NCBI GenBank assembly: GCA_045649545.1
Contig: JAZRQE010000045.1
Coordinates: 1-25,376 of the forward strand
Origin: UMGS172 sp045649545
GTDB taxonomy: Bacteria > Bacillota > Clostridia > Oscillospirales > Acutalibacteraceae
Length of the DNA stretch: 25,376 nucleotides
Reading direction: 5' to 3'
The position numbers and the translations under genes were made by a program. Below are positions 13,875-21,159 of the stretch, one piece after another. Below the pieces are notes generated by a model. It was not told the origin of the DNA. It saw only the letters and a list, made by a program, of their open reading frames with translations, and searched no databases. Position 1 is the first letter of the stretch. Each line of letters begins with the position of its first letter.

Positions 13875-14723
13875 TTATACGCAGAATTGCAATGCTTCAG
13901 GGTCAACATCGGGCTGAAGTGCAATATTTAATGAATATGCCAATACCTGACCCGATTTTTCAATCATTCGGTCAATATCTCTTGGAGTTACAATCAACGG
14001 GTCGTGTTCTCTGCGAGTTTCTCCGGTCAGGTCATAAGAAAGAGTCGATGCATCAACTACAGTCGGCACTCCAACGGTAACACATCTTACACCCAACGTT
14101 TTTTCGGAAAGTTCGGTTCGGCTGTTGCCAACGCCTGAGCCGGGTGTTAATCCTGTGTTGCTCAACTGTACCGTTCTACCCAAACGTGACACTTCCCTTG
14201 CGGCTAAAGCGTCTACTATAACTATTGCATCAGGTTTGATTCGTTCAACTGCACCCTCTAATATTTCTTTTGCTTCCATACCGGTTTGACCTGACACTCC
14301 CGGACTTAAAACCGAAACCGAGCGAAGACCCTCAAGTCCTAAACGGTCAACCAACTTTTTAGGCAAATGACGTGTTGCCATAACACCCTCTGCCGCTTTA
14401 GGCCCCAACGCATCAGGCGTGACGGTTTTATTACCAACTCCCACAACCAACACACTGCCGTCAATTCTACCTATAAGTCCTCTGATTTCAGCAATCAACA
14501 GTTCAGTTAACATCGGCAAATCAAATATATTTACATTTCTTTTAGATTCCAATGTTACATATCTACCCATTGGCTTACCGATTTCTTTGGCGGCATCCTC
14601 GCTTAAAATTTCAACATTTGTAACCTCAATACCCTCAACATCGTACTTATGCACAGCAACTTCTCGGTTACGGCAAACCTTATCTGCTGTAAACTCAACC
14701 GCAATATCCGTTCTTATTCCCAT
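13875..14723 (-). CDS. gpr: Germination protease (spore protease) GPR
   Basis: GPR is the aspartic-type protease that cuts alpha/beta SASPs when a spore germinates, supplying amino acids. The 282-residue product contains IRTDIAVE (3-10), VGVGNKTVTPDALGP with D104 (94-108), LSPGVSGQTGMEA (139-151) and IVDALAAREVSRLG with D171 (169-182); these two Asp correspond to the proposed catalytic pair. In Bacillus the zymogen loses about 15 residues by self-cleavage near the RTD motif. Here only three residues precede RTD, and no upstream start is available, so the propeptide is very short. ATG 14723 follows AAAGGAG at an 11-base distance. It is the first gene of gpr-spoIIP and diverges from rpsT. Its probable substrate is encoded at 236-478. 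Confidence 0.95.
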   Translation of the reverse strand: MGIRTDIAVEFTADKVCRNREVAVHKYDVEGIEVTNVEILSEDAAKEIGKPMGRYVTLESKRNVNIFDLPMLTELLIAEIRGLIGRIDGSVLVVGVGNKTVTPDALGPKAAEGVMATRHLPKKLVDRLGLEGLRSVSVLSPGVSGQTGMEAKEILEGAVERIKPDAIVIVDALAAREVSRLGRTVQLSNTGLTPGSGVGNSRTELSEKTLGVRCVTVGVPTVVDASTLSYDLTGETRREHDPLIVTPRDIDRMIEKSGQVLAYSLNIALQPDVDPEALQFCV

Positions 14724-14831
14724 TTTTAAATTTTCTCCTTTAAATTTACTTCAGTATTTATGTTTTGCTGTCAAGTAAACATTATACAAACGAAAAAATT
14801 TAAAAAACTTATATTTTCACGAAAAAAAGTG

Positions 14832-14860
14832 TTGCATTTTAAACTTCTCGGTGGTATTAT
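14832..14860 (+). promoter_or_regulatory. Promoter of rpsT
   Basis: TATTAT (14855-14860) preceded by TGG (14852-14854) makes an extended -10 box; a weak -35 (TTGCAT, 14832-14837) lies 17 bases upstream. The rpsT ATG is 65 bases beyond the -10, leaving room for a short leader. Confidence 0.5.
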
Positions 14861-14924
14861 ATACTCACTGTGGTTAAGTATGTTATAAAACATGCTTGCT
14901 AAATTTTTCATAGGAGGTGGAACT

Positions 14925-15185
14925 ATGCCTAATATTAAGTCCGCCAAGAAACGCGTACTCATCGCTGAAGCTAACCACATGCGTAACAAGAGCCTTAACA
15001 CTGCTCTTAAGACTGCTATTAAGAAGGCTGATGCCGCTATCGCTGACAACGCTGCTGACAAAGCAGAGGTTGTAAAGGTAGCTGTAAAGAAGATTGACCA
15101 GGCTGTTTCTAAGGGTATTCTTCACAAGAACAATGCCGCAAGAAAGAAATCTCAGCTTATCGTTCGCCTTAACAAAGCTAACTAA
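14925..15185 (+). CDS. rpsT: 30S ribosomal protein S20
   Basis: S20 binds 16S rRNA early in small-subunit assembly. The 86-residue, Lys/Ala-rich helical protein begins MPNIKSAKKRVLIAE and has the family's MRNKSLNTALKTAIKKAD and KGILHKNNAARKKSQL segments. ATG 14925 follows a near-perfect TAGGAGGTG ribosome site at 14911-14919; the ATG at 14892 lies ahead of that site and is rejected. The codon choice (AAG, GCT, AAC) is more biased than in most neighbours, fitting high expression. It lies next to gpr and spoIIP as in Bacillus, but on the opposite strand. Confidence 0.97.
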   Translation: MPNIKSAKKRVLIAEANHMRNKSLNTALKTAIKKADAAIADNAADKAEVVKVAVKKIDQAVSKGILHKNNAARKKSQLIVRLNKAN

Positions 15186-15208
15186 TGTCTTATGCATGAC
15201 GAAATAAC

Positions 15209-15236
15209 GGCTACCGAATTTTTCGGTAGCCTTTTT
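15209..15236 (+). terminator. Intrinsic terminator of rpsT
   Basis: GGCTACCGAA and its complement (15209-15218 and 15222-15231) form a 10-bp stem with a three-base loop, followed by TTTTT. Confidence 0.9.
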
Positions 15237-15261
15237 CGTTTTTTAAGTATATTTAAAATTT

Positions 15262-15295
15262 AACACGCCGCCCACAACTTTGTGAGCGGCGTGTT
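15262..15295. terminator. Terminator hairpin between rpsT and the unknown membrane gene
   Basis: AACACGCCGC and GCGGCGTGTT pair perfectly; after one C/A mismatch a further five pairs (CACAA/TTGTG) close a tiny loop. It lies just after the stop of the minus-strand gene and behind the rpsT terminator, so it probably serves the minus strand and backs up the plus strand. Confidence 0.75.
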
Positions 15296-15303
15296 TTAAT
15301 TCA

Positions 15304-15975
15304 CTATTGTTCCTGCTTTTGTTTACGTCTCTTTACCGACTTCTTTAATGGAATATCGGTGCGGAAAATTTCTTCACCTTGATAAGCGTCACAAATTTTT
15401 TCAAACTCATCAGGGTTTAACGGATTCTCACCGTTTTTGGTGTGTGACTGATAAAGGTCATAAATTATTTTGTCATAAGCTTTGGGTATTCTCATTTTAT
15501 ATGTAACAAAAATCATAATACCCAGCGTCACCGACAGCACTGCACATAAAATTGACGGAATTGCCATAATCCAGAAGTTTTGCATACCATCATTTACAAT
15601 ATCGTTCTTAACGCTCACATTATAAAGCGTAGTAAACACAACCGCACAGTCAACACAACCTGTAATTATAAACGGAATTGCCAACTTATATTTTAACATA
15701 AAATAACTTGCAACCAAACAAAAAACCGATGCAAGCATTGTGAAAAACTGAATTCGGTTTTCGTTGTATTTTGCCAACTCCGAAGCGTTAGCGGCACCTT
15801 TGTATTCGCTCATCCAAACCAAGTTTCCCATCATCATGGTAAGGCAGGTTACAATTGCCGCCGCCGCTACCAACCAATAGGCTATTTTTAACACCTTTGT
15901 AACGGTACCGGAAGTTCCAGGTTTACTTCCCCGTACAGCAATTTCGGCATATTTTCTAATATTTAAATTTTTCAT
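15304..15975 (-). CDS. Unrecognised four-helix membrane protein
   Basis: The 223-residue reading from ATG 15975 has membrane helices near 30-51, 77-95, 98-119 and 135-160, followed by a cytoplasmic tail of about 60 residues that is acidic first (NPDEFEKICDAYQGEE) and strongly basic at the end (KKSVKRRKQKQEQ). The N-terminal 27 residues are basic and should face the cytoplasm, which agrees with an even helix number. I recognise no family motif. The start is uncertain: a longer frame from ATG 16032 adds 19 hydrophobic residues but has no ribosome site, while 15975 has only a weak GAG. It stands alone with its own strong promoter and terminator. Function unknown. Confidence 0.6.
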   Translation of the reverse strand: MKNLNIRKYAEIAVRGSKPGTSGTVTKVLKIAYWLVAAAAIVTCLTMMMGNLVWMSEYKGAANASELAKYNENRIQFFTMLASVFCLVASYFMLKYKLAIPFIITGCVDCAVVFTTLYNVSVKNDIVNDGMQNFWIMAIPSILCAVLSVTLGIMIFVTYKMRIPKAYDKIIYDLYQSHTKNGENPLNPDEFEKICDAYQGEEIFRTDIPLKKSVKRRKQKQEQ

Positions 15976-16053
15976 TTTACTCAAAATTATCACCCAAAAT
16001 ACAAAAAATAAAAAGCATTTGCCAAACGGCATAATTAATGCTATACTATTTTA

Positions 16054-16082
16054 ATGATAAAGGTTTATTATACTTTTGTCAA
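16054..16082 (-). promoter_or_regulatory. Near-consensus promoter of the unknown membrane gene
   Basis: On the minus strand a perfect TTGACA (16082-16077) and TATCAT (16059-16054) are separated by 17 bases. It points toward the gene ending at 15304 and predicts a start of transcription ahead of both candidate start codons. Confidence 0.65.
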
Positions 16083-16132
16083 GATTTTGTTAACAGGATT
16101 TGAGCCTGGTAACACTAATGAAGGTGTTTATT

Positions 16133-16633
16133 TTGAAAACTCTTAACATTGTTTTGGTTGAACCGGAAATTCCGCAAAATGCCGGTAACATTGCCCGTAC
16201 CTGTGCCGCAACCGGTGCAAGATTGCACATTATCCGTCCTATGGGTTTTACCATTGACGATAAAAAGTTAAAACGTGCAGGTTTAGATTATTGGTATCTT
16301 TTAGACATCACATATTACGATAATTTAGATGATTTTTTCTCTAAAAATGACGGTCAGTTTGCCTTTTTCACTACAAAGGGCAGAAAAACCCACTCGGATA
16401 TTGAATACAAGGACAATTGTTATCTTTTCTTCGGAAAGGAAACCAAAGGCTTACCCGAAGAATTACTGTTACAACACCCCGATGAATGTGTACGCTTACC
16501 GATGATTGGCGAGGCACGAAGCCTCAATTTGTCCAATACGGTATGTGTCGGCGTTTACGAGGTTTTAAGACAATGGAACTACCCCGAATTGCAAAACAAA
16601 GGCCAGCTTCATAACTATAAGTGGGATGAGTGA
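16133..16633 (+). CDS. trmL: tRNA (cytidine/uridine-34-2'-O)-methyltransferase TrmL
   Basis: TrmL, a SPOUT-class methyltransferase, 2'-O-methylates the wobble base of certain leucine tRNAs. Family motifs are clear: NIVLVEPEIPQNAGNIARTC (motif 1), YLFFGKETKGLPEELL (motif 2) and RLPMIGEARSLNLSNTVCVG (motif 3, forming the trefoil knot SAM site). The start is read as TTG 16133, with AAGGTG six bases ahead and a length (166) close to the family norm of 150-160; ATG 16118 would add five residues and lacks a ribosome site. The last codons overlap the possible first start codon of the following RAYT gene. No partner is visible; TrmL works alone as a dimer. Confidence 0.9.
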   Translation: MKTLNIVLVEPEIPQNAGNIARTCAATGARLHIIRPMGFTIDDKKLKRAGLDYWYLLDITYYDNLDDFFSKNDGQFAFFTTKGRKTHSDIEYKDNCYLFFGKETKGLPEELLLQHPDECVRLPMIGEARSLNLSNTVCVGVYEVLRQWNYPELQNKGQLHNYKWDE

Positions 16634-16646
16634 TAGCACATATTTT

Positions 16647-17162
16647 ATGGAAAAACTACCATCCCGCAAATCTATACGATTAAAGGACTACGATTACAGT
16701 ACCCCGGGTGCGTATTTTGTAACAATTTGCACTAAAGATAAAAAGCCGATTTTTTGCAAAATTTCTATTGGTAATGCATTAAATAAATCGCAAGTCAATT
16801 TATCACTAATCGGTAAAATCGTTAATCGTGAAATTTTACAAATTGAATCGCACTACGATAATGTTAAAATCGACAAGTTTATAATAATGCCGAACCACAT
16901 TCATATGATAGTTGTTATAACGGAACGGATGAATCCGTTCCCTACATCGAAAAAATATGATATTCCAAACATTATAGGAAAATTCAAGGCTGCCGTAACC
17001 CGAAATGTAGGGAAGGCATTTATGCCTTCCGCAATTTCAAGTTTGTGGCAAACGAGCTTTTACGACCATATTATCCGCGATGAATGTGATTACCGAAAAA
17101 TTTGGGAATATATTGACGAAAATCCTATACGGTGGACGTGTGACAGATTTTATATTGAGTAA
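16647..17162 (+). CDS. REP-associated tyrosine transposase (RAYT, Y1/IS200-like)
   Basis: RAYTs are single-copy relatives of IS200 TnpA that act on short REP palindromes. The 171-residue protein opens with the family start MEKLPSRKSIRLKDYDYS and GAYFVTICT (21-29), has the HUH metal motif in IIMPNHIHMIV (H84 and H86), and ends with WQTSFYDHIIRDECDYRKIW and YIDENPIRW; Tyr155 is the likely nucleophile, with Tyr149 less likely. Two REP-like palindromes lie inside the gene and encode residues 92-100 and 120-128, where typical relatives have shorter text. The start at ATG 16647 is chosen by family similarity; ATG 16626, overlapping the trmL end by eight bases, is possible. No flanking IS200-type ends are seen. 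The frame is intact, so it is probably functional or recently so. Confidence 0.9.
   Translation: MEKLPSRKSIRLKDYDYSTPGAYFVTICTKDKKPIFCKISIGNALNKSQVNLSLIGKIVNREILQIESHYDNVKIDKFIIMPNHIHMIVVITERMNPFPTSKKYDIPNIIGKFKAAVTRNVGKAFMPSAISSLWQTSFYDHIIRDECDYRKIWEYIDENPIRWTCDRFYIE
16922..16946 (-). repeat. REP-like palindrome, unit 1, inside the RAYT gene
   Basis: Read on the minus strand this is TGTAG followed by a 9-bp stem (GGAACGGAT / ATCCGTTCC) around TC. It is the inverted partner of the unit at 17006-17030. The TGTAG head plus hairpin resembles the conserved head-and-stem plan of REP sequences mobilised by RAYTs. Confidence 0.75.
17006..17030 (+). repeat. REP-like palindrome, unit 2, inside the RAYT gene
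   Basis: TGTAG followed by a 9-bp stem (GGAAGGCAT / ATGCCTTCC) around TT. It has the same length and head as unit 1, which lies 59 bases away in the opposite orientation. Stem differences between the two units are compensatory, so pairing rather than exact sequence is conserved. Confidence 0.75.
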
Positions 17163-17275
17163 TAATTTATATATTAAACACTGTTCTAAACCGTTAAAAT
17201 TAAGCAACAATATTTTATTAGTCATTCTCAATAAATAACCCGTTAATTTTTTCACTAATTTATTCAAATAATATC

Positions 17276-17304
17276 TTGAAAATTTAGGAAAAATAAAGTA
17301 AAAT
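17276..17304 (+). promoter_or_regulatory. Sigma-A promoter of the pgk-tpiA-gpmI operon
   Basis: TTGAAA (17276-17281) and TAAAAT (17299-17304) are separated by 17 bases, 40 bases ahead of the pgk ATG. Nothing else is seen in the AT-rich stretch 17163-17275 between the RAYT gene and this promoter. Confidence 0.6.
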
Positions 17305-17344
17305 AAGATTGTTGAAATTTTATCAATCTGAAAGGATGTTAACA

Positions 17345-18556
17345 ATGTCTGTATTAAACAAAAAAACCGTAGACGACATTAATGTTAAAGGCAAACGCGT
17401 GCTTGTCCGCTGTGACTTCAACGTGCCTTTGAAAAATGGCGTCATCACTGATGAAAACCGTATCGTAGCTGCTCTTCCCACCATTAAAAAGCTTCTCGCT
17501 GATGGTGGTAAGGTTATCCTCTGCTCTCACCTCGGCAAGCCGAAGGGTGAACCCAAGCCGGAATTGAGCTTGGCTCCTGTTGCTGTTCGTTTGAGCGAGC
17601 ATTTAGGCAAGGAAGTTGTTTTTGCTGCTGACGACTGCGTAGTTGGCGAAAACGCAAAGGCTGCTGTTGCTAAAATGAATGACGGCGACGTAGTTCTTTT
17701 ACAGAACACCCGTTACCGTGCAGAAGAGACCAAGAATGGTGAGGCTCTCTCCAAAGAATTGGCTTCTCTTTGCGAAATTTATGTTAACGATGCTTTCGGT
17801 GCTGCTCACAGAGCTCACTGCTCTACTGTTGGCGTTACCGAGTATGTAGAGGAAGCCGCTGTTGGTTACCTCATGCAGAAAGAATTGAAATTCTTGGGCG
17901 GTGCTGTTGAAAACCCCGCACGTCCGTTTGTTACCATTTTAGGCGGTGCAAAGGTTGCTGATAAGCTTCCGGTTATCGAAAATCTTCTTACCAAGGCTGA
18001 CACTGTTATCGTTGGTGGCGGTATGGCTTACACCTTCTTGGCTGCTAAGGGCTACGGCGTAGGTACTTCCCTTTTAGATGAGGAAAAGGTTGAATACTGC
18101 AAGGAAATGATGGCTAAAGCAGAGGCTAACGGCGTTAAGTTGCTTCTTCCTATCGACTGCACTGTTGGCAAAGTATTCCCCGACCCGATTGACGGTCCTG
18201 TTGACGTAACTGTTGTTGATGCAGACAAGATTCCTGCTGACTCTATGGGTCTTGACATTGGTACCAAAACTGCCGAGATGTTTGCAGAGGCTGTAAAGAC
18301 AGCTAAAACCGTTGTTTGGAACGGTCCTATGGGCGTATTTGAAAACCCGACTCTTGCAAAGGGTACTATTGCTGTTGCTAAATCCTTGGCTGAAACCGAT
18401 GCTACAACAATTATCGGCGGCGGCGACTCTGCAGCTGCAGTTAACACCTTGGGCTTCGGTCCTAAAATGAGCCACATCTCTACCGGTGGCGGTGCTTCGC
18501 TTGAGTTCCTTGAGGGTAAGGAGCTTCCCGGTATTGCAGCTGTTAACGATAAGTAA
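17345..18556 (+). CDS. pgk: Phosphoglycerate kinase
   Basis: Pgk makes ATP from 1,3-bisphosphoglycerate in glycolysis. The 403-residue protein is full length, with VLVRCDFNVPLK in the N-terminal substrate domain, CSHLGKPKG, the hinge region GGAKVADKLPVIENLL, the nucleotide-site GGGMAYTFL, WNGPMGVFE and the C-terminal STGGGASLEFLEGK. ATG 17345 follows the ribosome site GAAAGGAT; the upstream TTG at 17309 would fall at the predicted transcription start and is rejected. Codon choice is strongly biased (GCT, AAG, GGC), fitting high expression. It leads pgk-tpiA-gpmI; gap, usually just upstream in Firmicutes, is replaced here by trmL and the RAYT gene. Confidence 0.97.
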   Translation: MSVLNKKTVDDINVKGKRVLVRCDFNVPLKNGVITDENRIVAALPTIKKLLADGGKVILCSHLGKPKGEPKPELSLAPVAVRLSEHLGKEVVFAADDCVVGENAKAAVAKMNDGDVVLLQNTRYRAEETKNGEALSKELASLCEIYVNDAFGAAHRAHCSTVGVTEYVEEAAVGYLMQKELKFLGGAVENPARPFVTILGGAKVADKLPVIENLLTKADTVIVGGGMAYTFLAAKGYGVGTSLLDEEKVEYCKEMMAKAEANGVKLLLPIDCTVGKVFPDPIDGPVDVTVVDADKIPADSMGLDIGTKTAEMFAEAVKTAKTVVWNGPMGVFENPTLAKGTIAVAKSLAETDATTIIGGGDSAAAVNTLGFGPKMSHISTGGGASLEFLEGKELPGIAAVNDK

Positions 18557-18573
18557 TTATCACTAAAAACTTT

Positions 18574-18610
18574 AAACCGCGGCACAATATATGATGTTGT
18601 GCCGCAGTTT
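18574..18610 (+). other. Intercistronic hairpin between pgk and tpiA
   Basis: GCGGCACAA (18579-18587) pairs with TTGTGCCGC (18597-18605), and after one mismatch four more pairs extend the stem. There is no U-run after it, so it is more likely a weak attenuator, an RNA-processing site or a 3' stabiliser than a full terminator; tpiA must be transcribed through it unless it has its own promoter. Confidence 0.6.
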
Positions 18611-18657
18611 GTATGTAAAGACATAGTATAAAAAAACACATTTTGGAGGAAACGAAA

Positions 18658-19425
18658 ATGAACAAGACTTTAAGAAATGCCGTTATCGCCGGCAACTGGA
18701 AAATGAACAAGACCCCTGCTGAGACTACTGCTCTCATTAACGAAATGAAGCCGCTTGTAGCAGATGCTGATTGCAAAGTTGTACTTTGCGTACCTTTTAT
18801 TGACATTCCTGCCGCTGTTGAGGCTGCTAAAGGCTCTAACATCGAAATCGGTGCCGAGAATGTTCACTTCAAGGCTTCAGGCGCTTACACCGGTGAAATC
18901 TCTGCAGAAATGCTCGTTGAATCCGGTGTAAAGTACGTTGTTATCGGTCACAGTGAGCGTAGACAGTACTTCGGCGAGACCGACCAGACTGTTAACCTTC
19001 GCACTCTTGCTGCTTTGAACGCAGGTTTAACCGCTATCGTTTGTGTTGGTGAAACTTTGGAGCAGAGAGAACTCGGCTACACCGAAACTCTTCTCAAATT
19101 CCAGACCAAGATGGCTTTGACCAACGTTACCGCTGAACAGTTAAAGAACGTTATTATTGCTTATGAGCCGGTTTGGGCTATCGGTACCGGTGTTACCGCT
19201 ACTGCTGACCAGGCTGACGAGGGTAACGGCTTTGTTCGTGAGGCTTTTGCAGAGGTTTACGGTAAGGACGTTGCAGAAACCGTTACCATTCAGTACGGTG
19301 GCTCTATGAACGCTAAAAACGCTGACGAGCTCGTTGCAAAGGCAAACGTTGACGGCGGTCTTATCGGCGGTGCTTCTTTGAAAGCTGAAGATTTCTCGGT
19401 TATCGTAAAGGCAGCAAGCAAATAA
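18658..19425 (+). CDS. tpiA: Triosephosphate isomerase
   Basis: TpiA interconverts dihydroxyacetone phosphate and glyceraldehyde-3-phosphate. The 255-residue barrel protein shows the substrate motif AGNWKMNKT with K15, the catalytic H98 in VVIGHSERR, the base E170 in AYEPVWAIGTG, and the phosphate-binding QYGGSMNAKNADEL and GGLIGGASLK. ATG 18658 lies after GGAGG (18645-18649); the TTG at 18643 is ahead of that site. It is the second gene of the glycolytic operon, 101 bases after pgk with a hairpin between, and 29 bases before gpmI. Codon bias is strong, as in pgk. DHAP is also the substrate of MgsA, encoded 2 kb away. Confidence 0.97.
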   Translation: MNKTLRNAVIAGNWKMNKTPAETTALINEMKPLVADADCKVVLCVPFIDIPAAVEAAKGSNIEIGAENVHFKASGAYTGEISAEMLVESGVKYVVIGHSERRQYFGETDQTVNLRTLAALNAGLTAIVCVGETLEQRELGYTETLLKFQTKMALTNVTAEQLKNVIIAYEPVWAIGTGVTATADQADEGNGFVREAFAEVYGKDVAETVTIQYGGSMNAKNADELVAKANVDGGLIGGASLKAEDFSVIVKAASK

Positions 19426-19454
19426 TTTTTTGAATTTAATTTAGAGGTATATTA

Positions 19455-20987
19455 ATGAAAAAGCCTATTGTTTTAACAATTATGGACGGTTTCGGTTTTG
19501 ACCCGGATAAAAAAGGCAATGCCATTCACACCGCCAAAACCCCCTGCCTTGATAAAATTTTCAAGGAATGCCCGACAACTCAAATTGGTGCTTCCGGTAT
19601 GGATGTAGGTTTGCCTGACGGACAGATGGGTAACTCAGAGGTCGGTCACACCAACATCGGTGCAGGCCGTGTTGTTTATCAGGAACTAACACGTATTACC
19701 AAAGCCGCAAAAGACGGTGAACTCCCCCACAATGAAGCACTTTTAGGTGCTATTGAAAACTGCAAAAAGAATCACTCTGCTTTGCATTTTATGGGACTTC
19801 TTTCTGACGGCGGTGTTCACAGCCACATTGAACATCTTTACTCTTTGATTGAGATGGCAAAGGTTTTCGGCCTTACTGAAGTTTATGTTCACGCTCTTTT
19901 AGACGGACGTGATGTACCCCCTGCTTCGGGTGCCGATTTTGTCGCCCTTCTTCAGCAGAAAATGGCTGATATCGGCATCGGTAAAATTTCTACAATTTCC
20001 GGCCGTTACTACGGTATGGACCGTGACAACCGTTGGGATCGTGTTGAAAAGTTCTACAACGCCGCAGTTTTAGGCGACGGTATTATGGCTGACAATGCTG
20101 TTGAAGCCATTAAAAAGTCTTACGAAACCGTTGACGAAGACGGCAAGAATTTGACTGACGAGTTTGTTATTCCTACCGTTATTGCAGGCGGTAAAGCTAT
20201 TGCCGATGGTGACAGTGTTGTATTCTTTAACTTCCGACCCGACCGTGCCCGTGAAATCACACGTACATTTGTTGATGACGATTTTAACGGATTCGAGCGT
20301 AAAGGCGGCAGAAAACAAGTTTTCTATGTTTGTATGACTCAATATGATGCAACTATGCCCAACGTTCATATTGCATTTAAACCGCAGACTTTAGTTAACA
20401 CTCTCGGCGAGTATCTTTCCAAAAAGGGTATGACTCAGCTTCGAATTGCCGAAACCGAAAAGTATGCTCACGTAACCTTCTTCTTTAACGGCGGCAAAGA
20501 GGTTGAGTACGAGGGTGAGGACAGAATTCTTGTTAAATCCCCTTCTGTTGCAACCTATGATATGCAACCCGAAATGAGTGCAGAGCCTGTATGCGACAAG
20601 GTTTGTGAGGCTATTAAATCCGGCAAGTATGACGTTATTATCTTGAACTTTGCAAACTGCGATATGGTAGGTCACACCGGAGTATTTTCAGCAGCCATAA
20701 ACGCTGTCGAAACGGTTGACACCTGCGTTGGCAGAGTTTGTGAGGCTACAAAGTCTATGTACGGGATTGTGTTGATTACTGCTGACCACGGTAACGCCGA
20801 CAGAATGACCGATACCGACGGTTCCCCCTTTACCGCACACACAACCAACCCCGTTCCATTCAGCGTTGTGGGTTATGACTGTGAGCTTCGTGAAGGCGGT
20901 AAGCTTTGCGACATTTCTCCGACAATTCTCAAAATTTTAGGATTAGAACAACCGGCTGAAATGGACGGCAAAAGCCTTATTAAATAA
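19455..20987 (+). CDS. gpmI: 2,3-bisphosphoglycerate-independent phosphoglycerate mutase
   Basis: GpmI interconverts 3- and 2-phosphoglycerate using two manganese ions and a phosphoserine. The 510-residue protein is the normal length: LTIMDGFGFDPDKKGNAI (7-24), the catalytic Ser61 in GQMGNSEVGHTNIGAGR, the sugar-phosphate domain (HALLDGRDVPP, RPDRAREITR), and the C-terminal metal residues in ITADHGNADRM and AHTTNPVPF. ATG 19455 follows TTAGAGG. It is the last gene of pgk-tpiA-gpmI and is followed by a strong terminator; enolase is not adjacent. Confidence 0.97.
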   Translation: MKKPIVLTIMDGFGFDPDKKGNAIHTAKTPCLDKIFKECPTTQIGASGMDVGLPDGQMGNSEVGHTNIGAGRVVYQELTRITKAAKDGELPHNEALLGAIENCKKNHSALHFMGLLSDGGVHSHIEHLYSLIEMAKVFGLTEVYVHALLDGRDVPPASGADFVALLQQKMADIGIGKISTISGRYYGMDRDNRWDRVEKFYNAAVLGDGIMADNAVEAIKKSYETVDEDGKNLTDEFVIPTVIAGGKAIADGDSVVFFNFRPDRAREITRTFVDDDFNGFERKGGRKQVFYVCMTQYDATMPNVHIAFKPQTLVNTLGEYLSKKGMTQLRIAETEKYAHVTFFFNGGKEVEYEGEDRILVKSPSVATYDMQPEMSAEPVCDKVCEAIKSGKYDVIILNFANCDMVGHTGVFSAAINAVETVDTCVGRVCEATKSMYGIVLITADHGNADRMTDTDGSPFTAHTTNPVPFSVVGYDCELREGGKLCDISPTILKILGLEQPAEMDGKSLIK

Positions 20988-21000
20988 TTTATTTAAACTT

Positions 21001-21034
21001 ACACCCGCTTGAAAATTCAAGCGGGTGTTTTTTT
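21001..21034 (+). terminator. Intrinsic terminator of the glycolytic operon
   Basis: ACACCCGCTTGAA (21001-21013) pairs perfectly with 21016-21028 and is followed by six T. It begins 13 bases after the gpmI stop. Confidence 0.93.
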
Positions 21035-21096
21035 GTAATATGACGCATAAACTTCTTGCTCGATTCATGAAATATGGTATTTTATGTCATTTTTTG

Positions 21097-21125
21097 TTGA
21101 CTAATTTAGTTTTAATTTGTATAAT
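21097..21125 (+). promoter_or_regulatory. Sigma-A promoter of the AbrB-family gene
   Basis: TTGACT (21097-21102) and a perfect TATAAT (21120-21125) are separated by 17 bases, 34 bases before the ATG. Confidence 0.75.
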
Positions 21126-21126
21126 A

Positions 21127-21151
21127 ACCTCATATAAGAATTTTATGAGGT
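21127..21151. promoter_or_regulatory. Dyad overlapping transcription start and ribosome site of the AbrB-family gene
   Basis: ACCTCATA (21127-21134) and TATGAGGT (21144-21151) are perfect inverted repeats around nine bases. The left arm lies just past the -10 box and the right arm contains the GAGGTG ribosome site. It could be an operator for autoregulation or, if transcription starts early enough, an RNA hairpin that hides the ribosome site. Confidence 0.45.
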
Positions 21152-21159
21152 GATTGATT

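Noticed and set aside
18052..18639. 195-residue minus-strand frame opposite pgk
   Set aside because: It is a mirror of the highly biased pgk codons and has no family features.
21038..21091. Imperfect inverted repeat (ATGAC..ATAAA / TTTATGTCAT) ahead of the AbrB promoter
   Set aside because: The stem needs a two-base bulge and a long loop in AT-rich DNA, so it is too weak to call.
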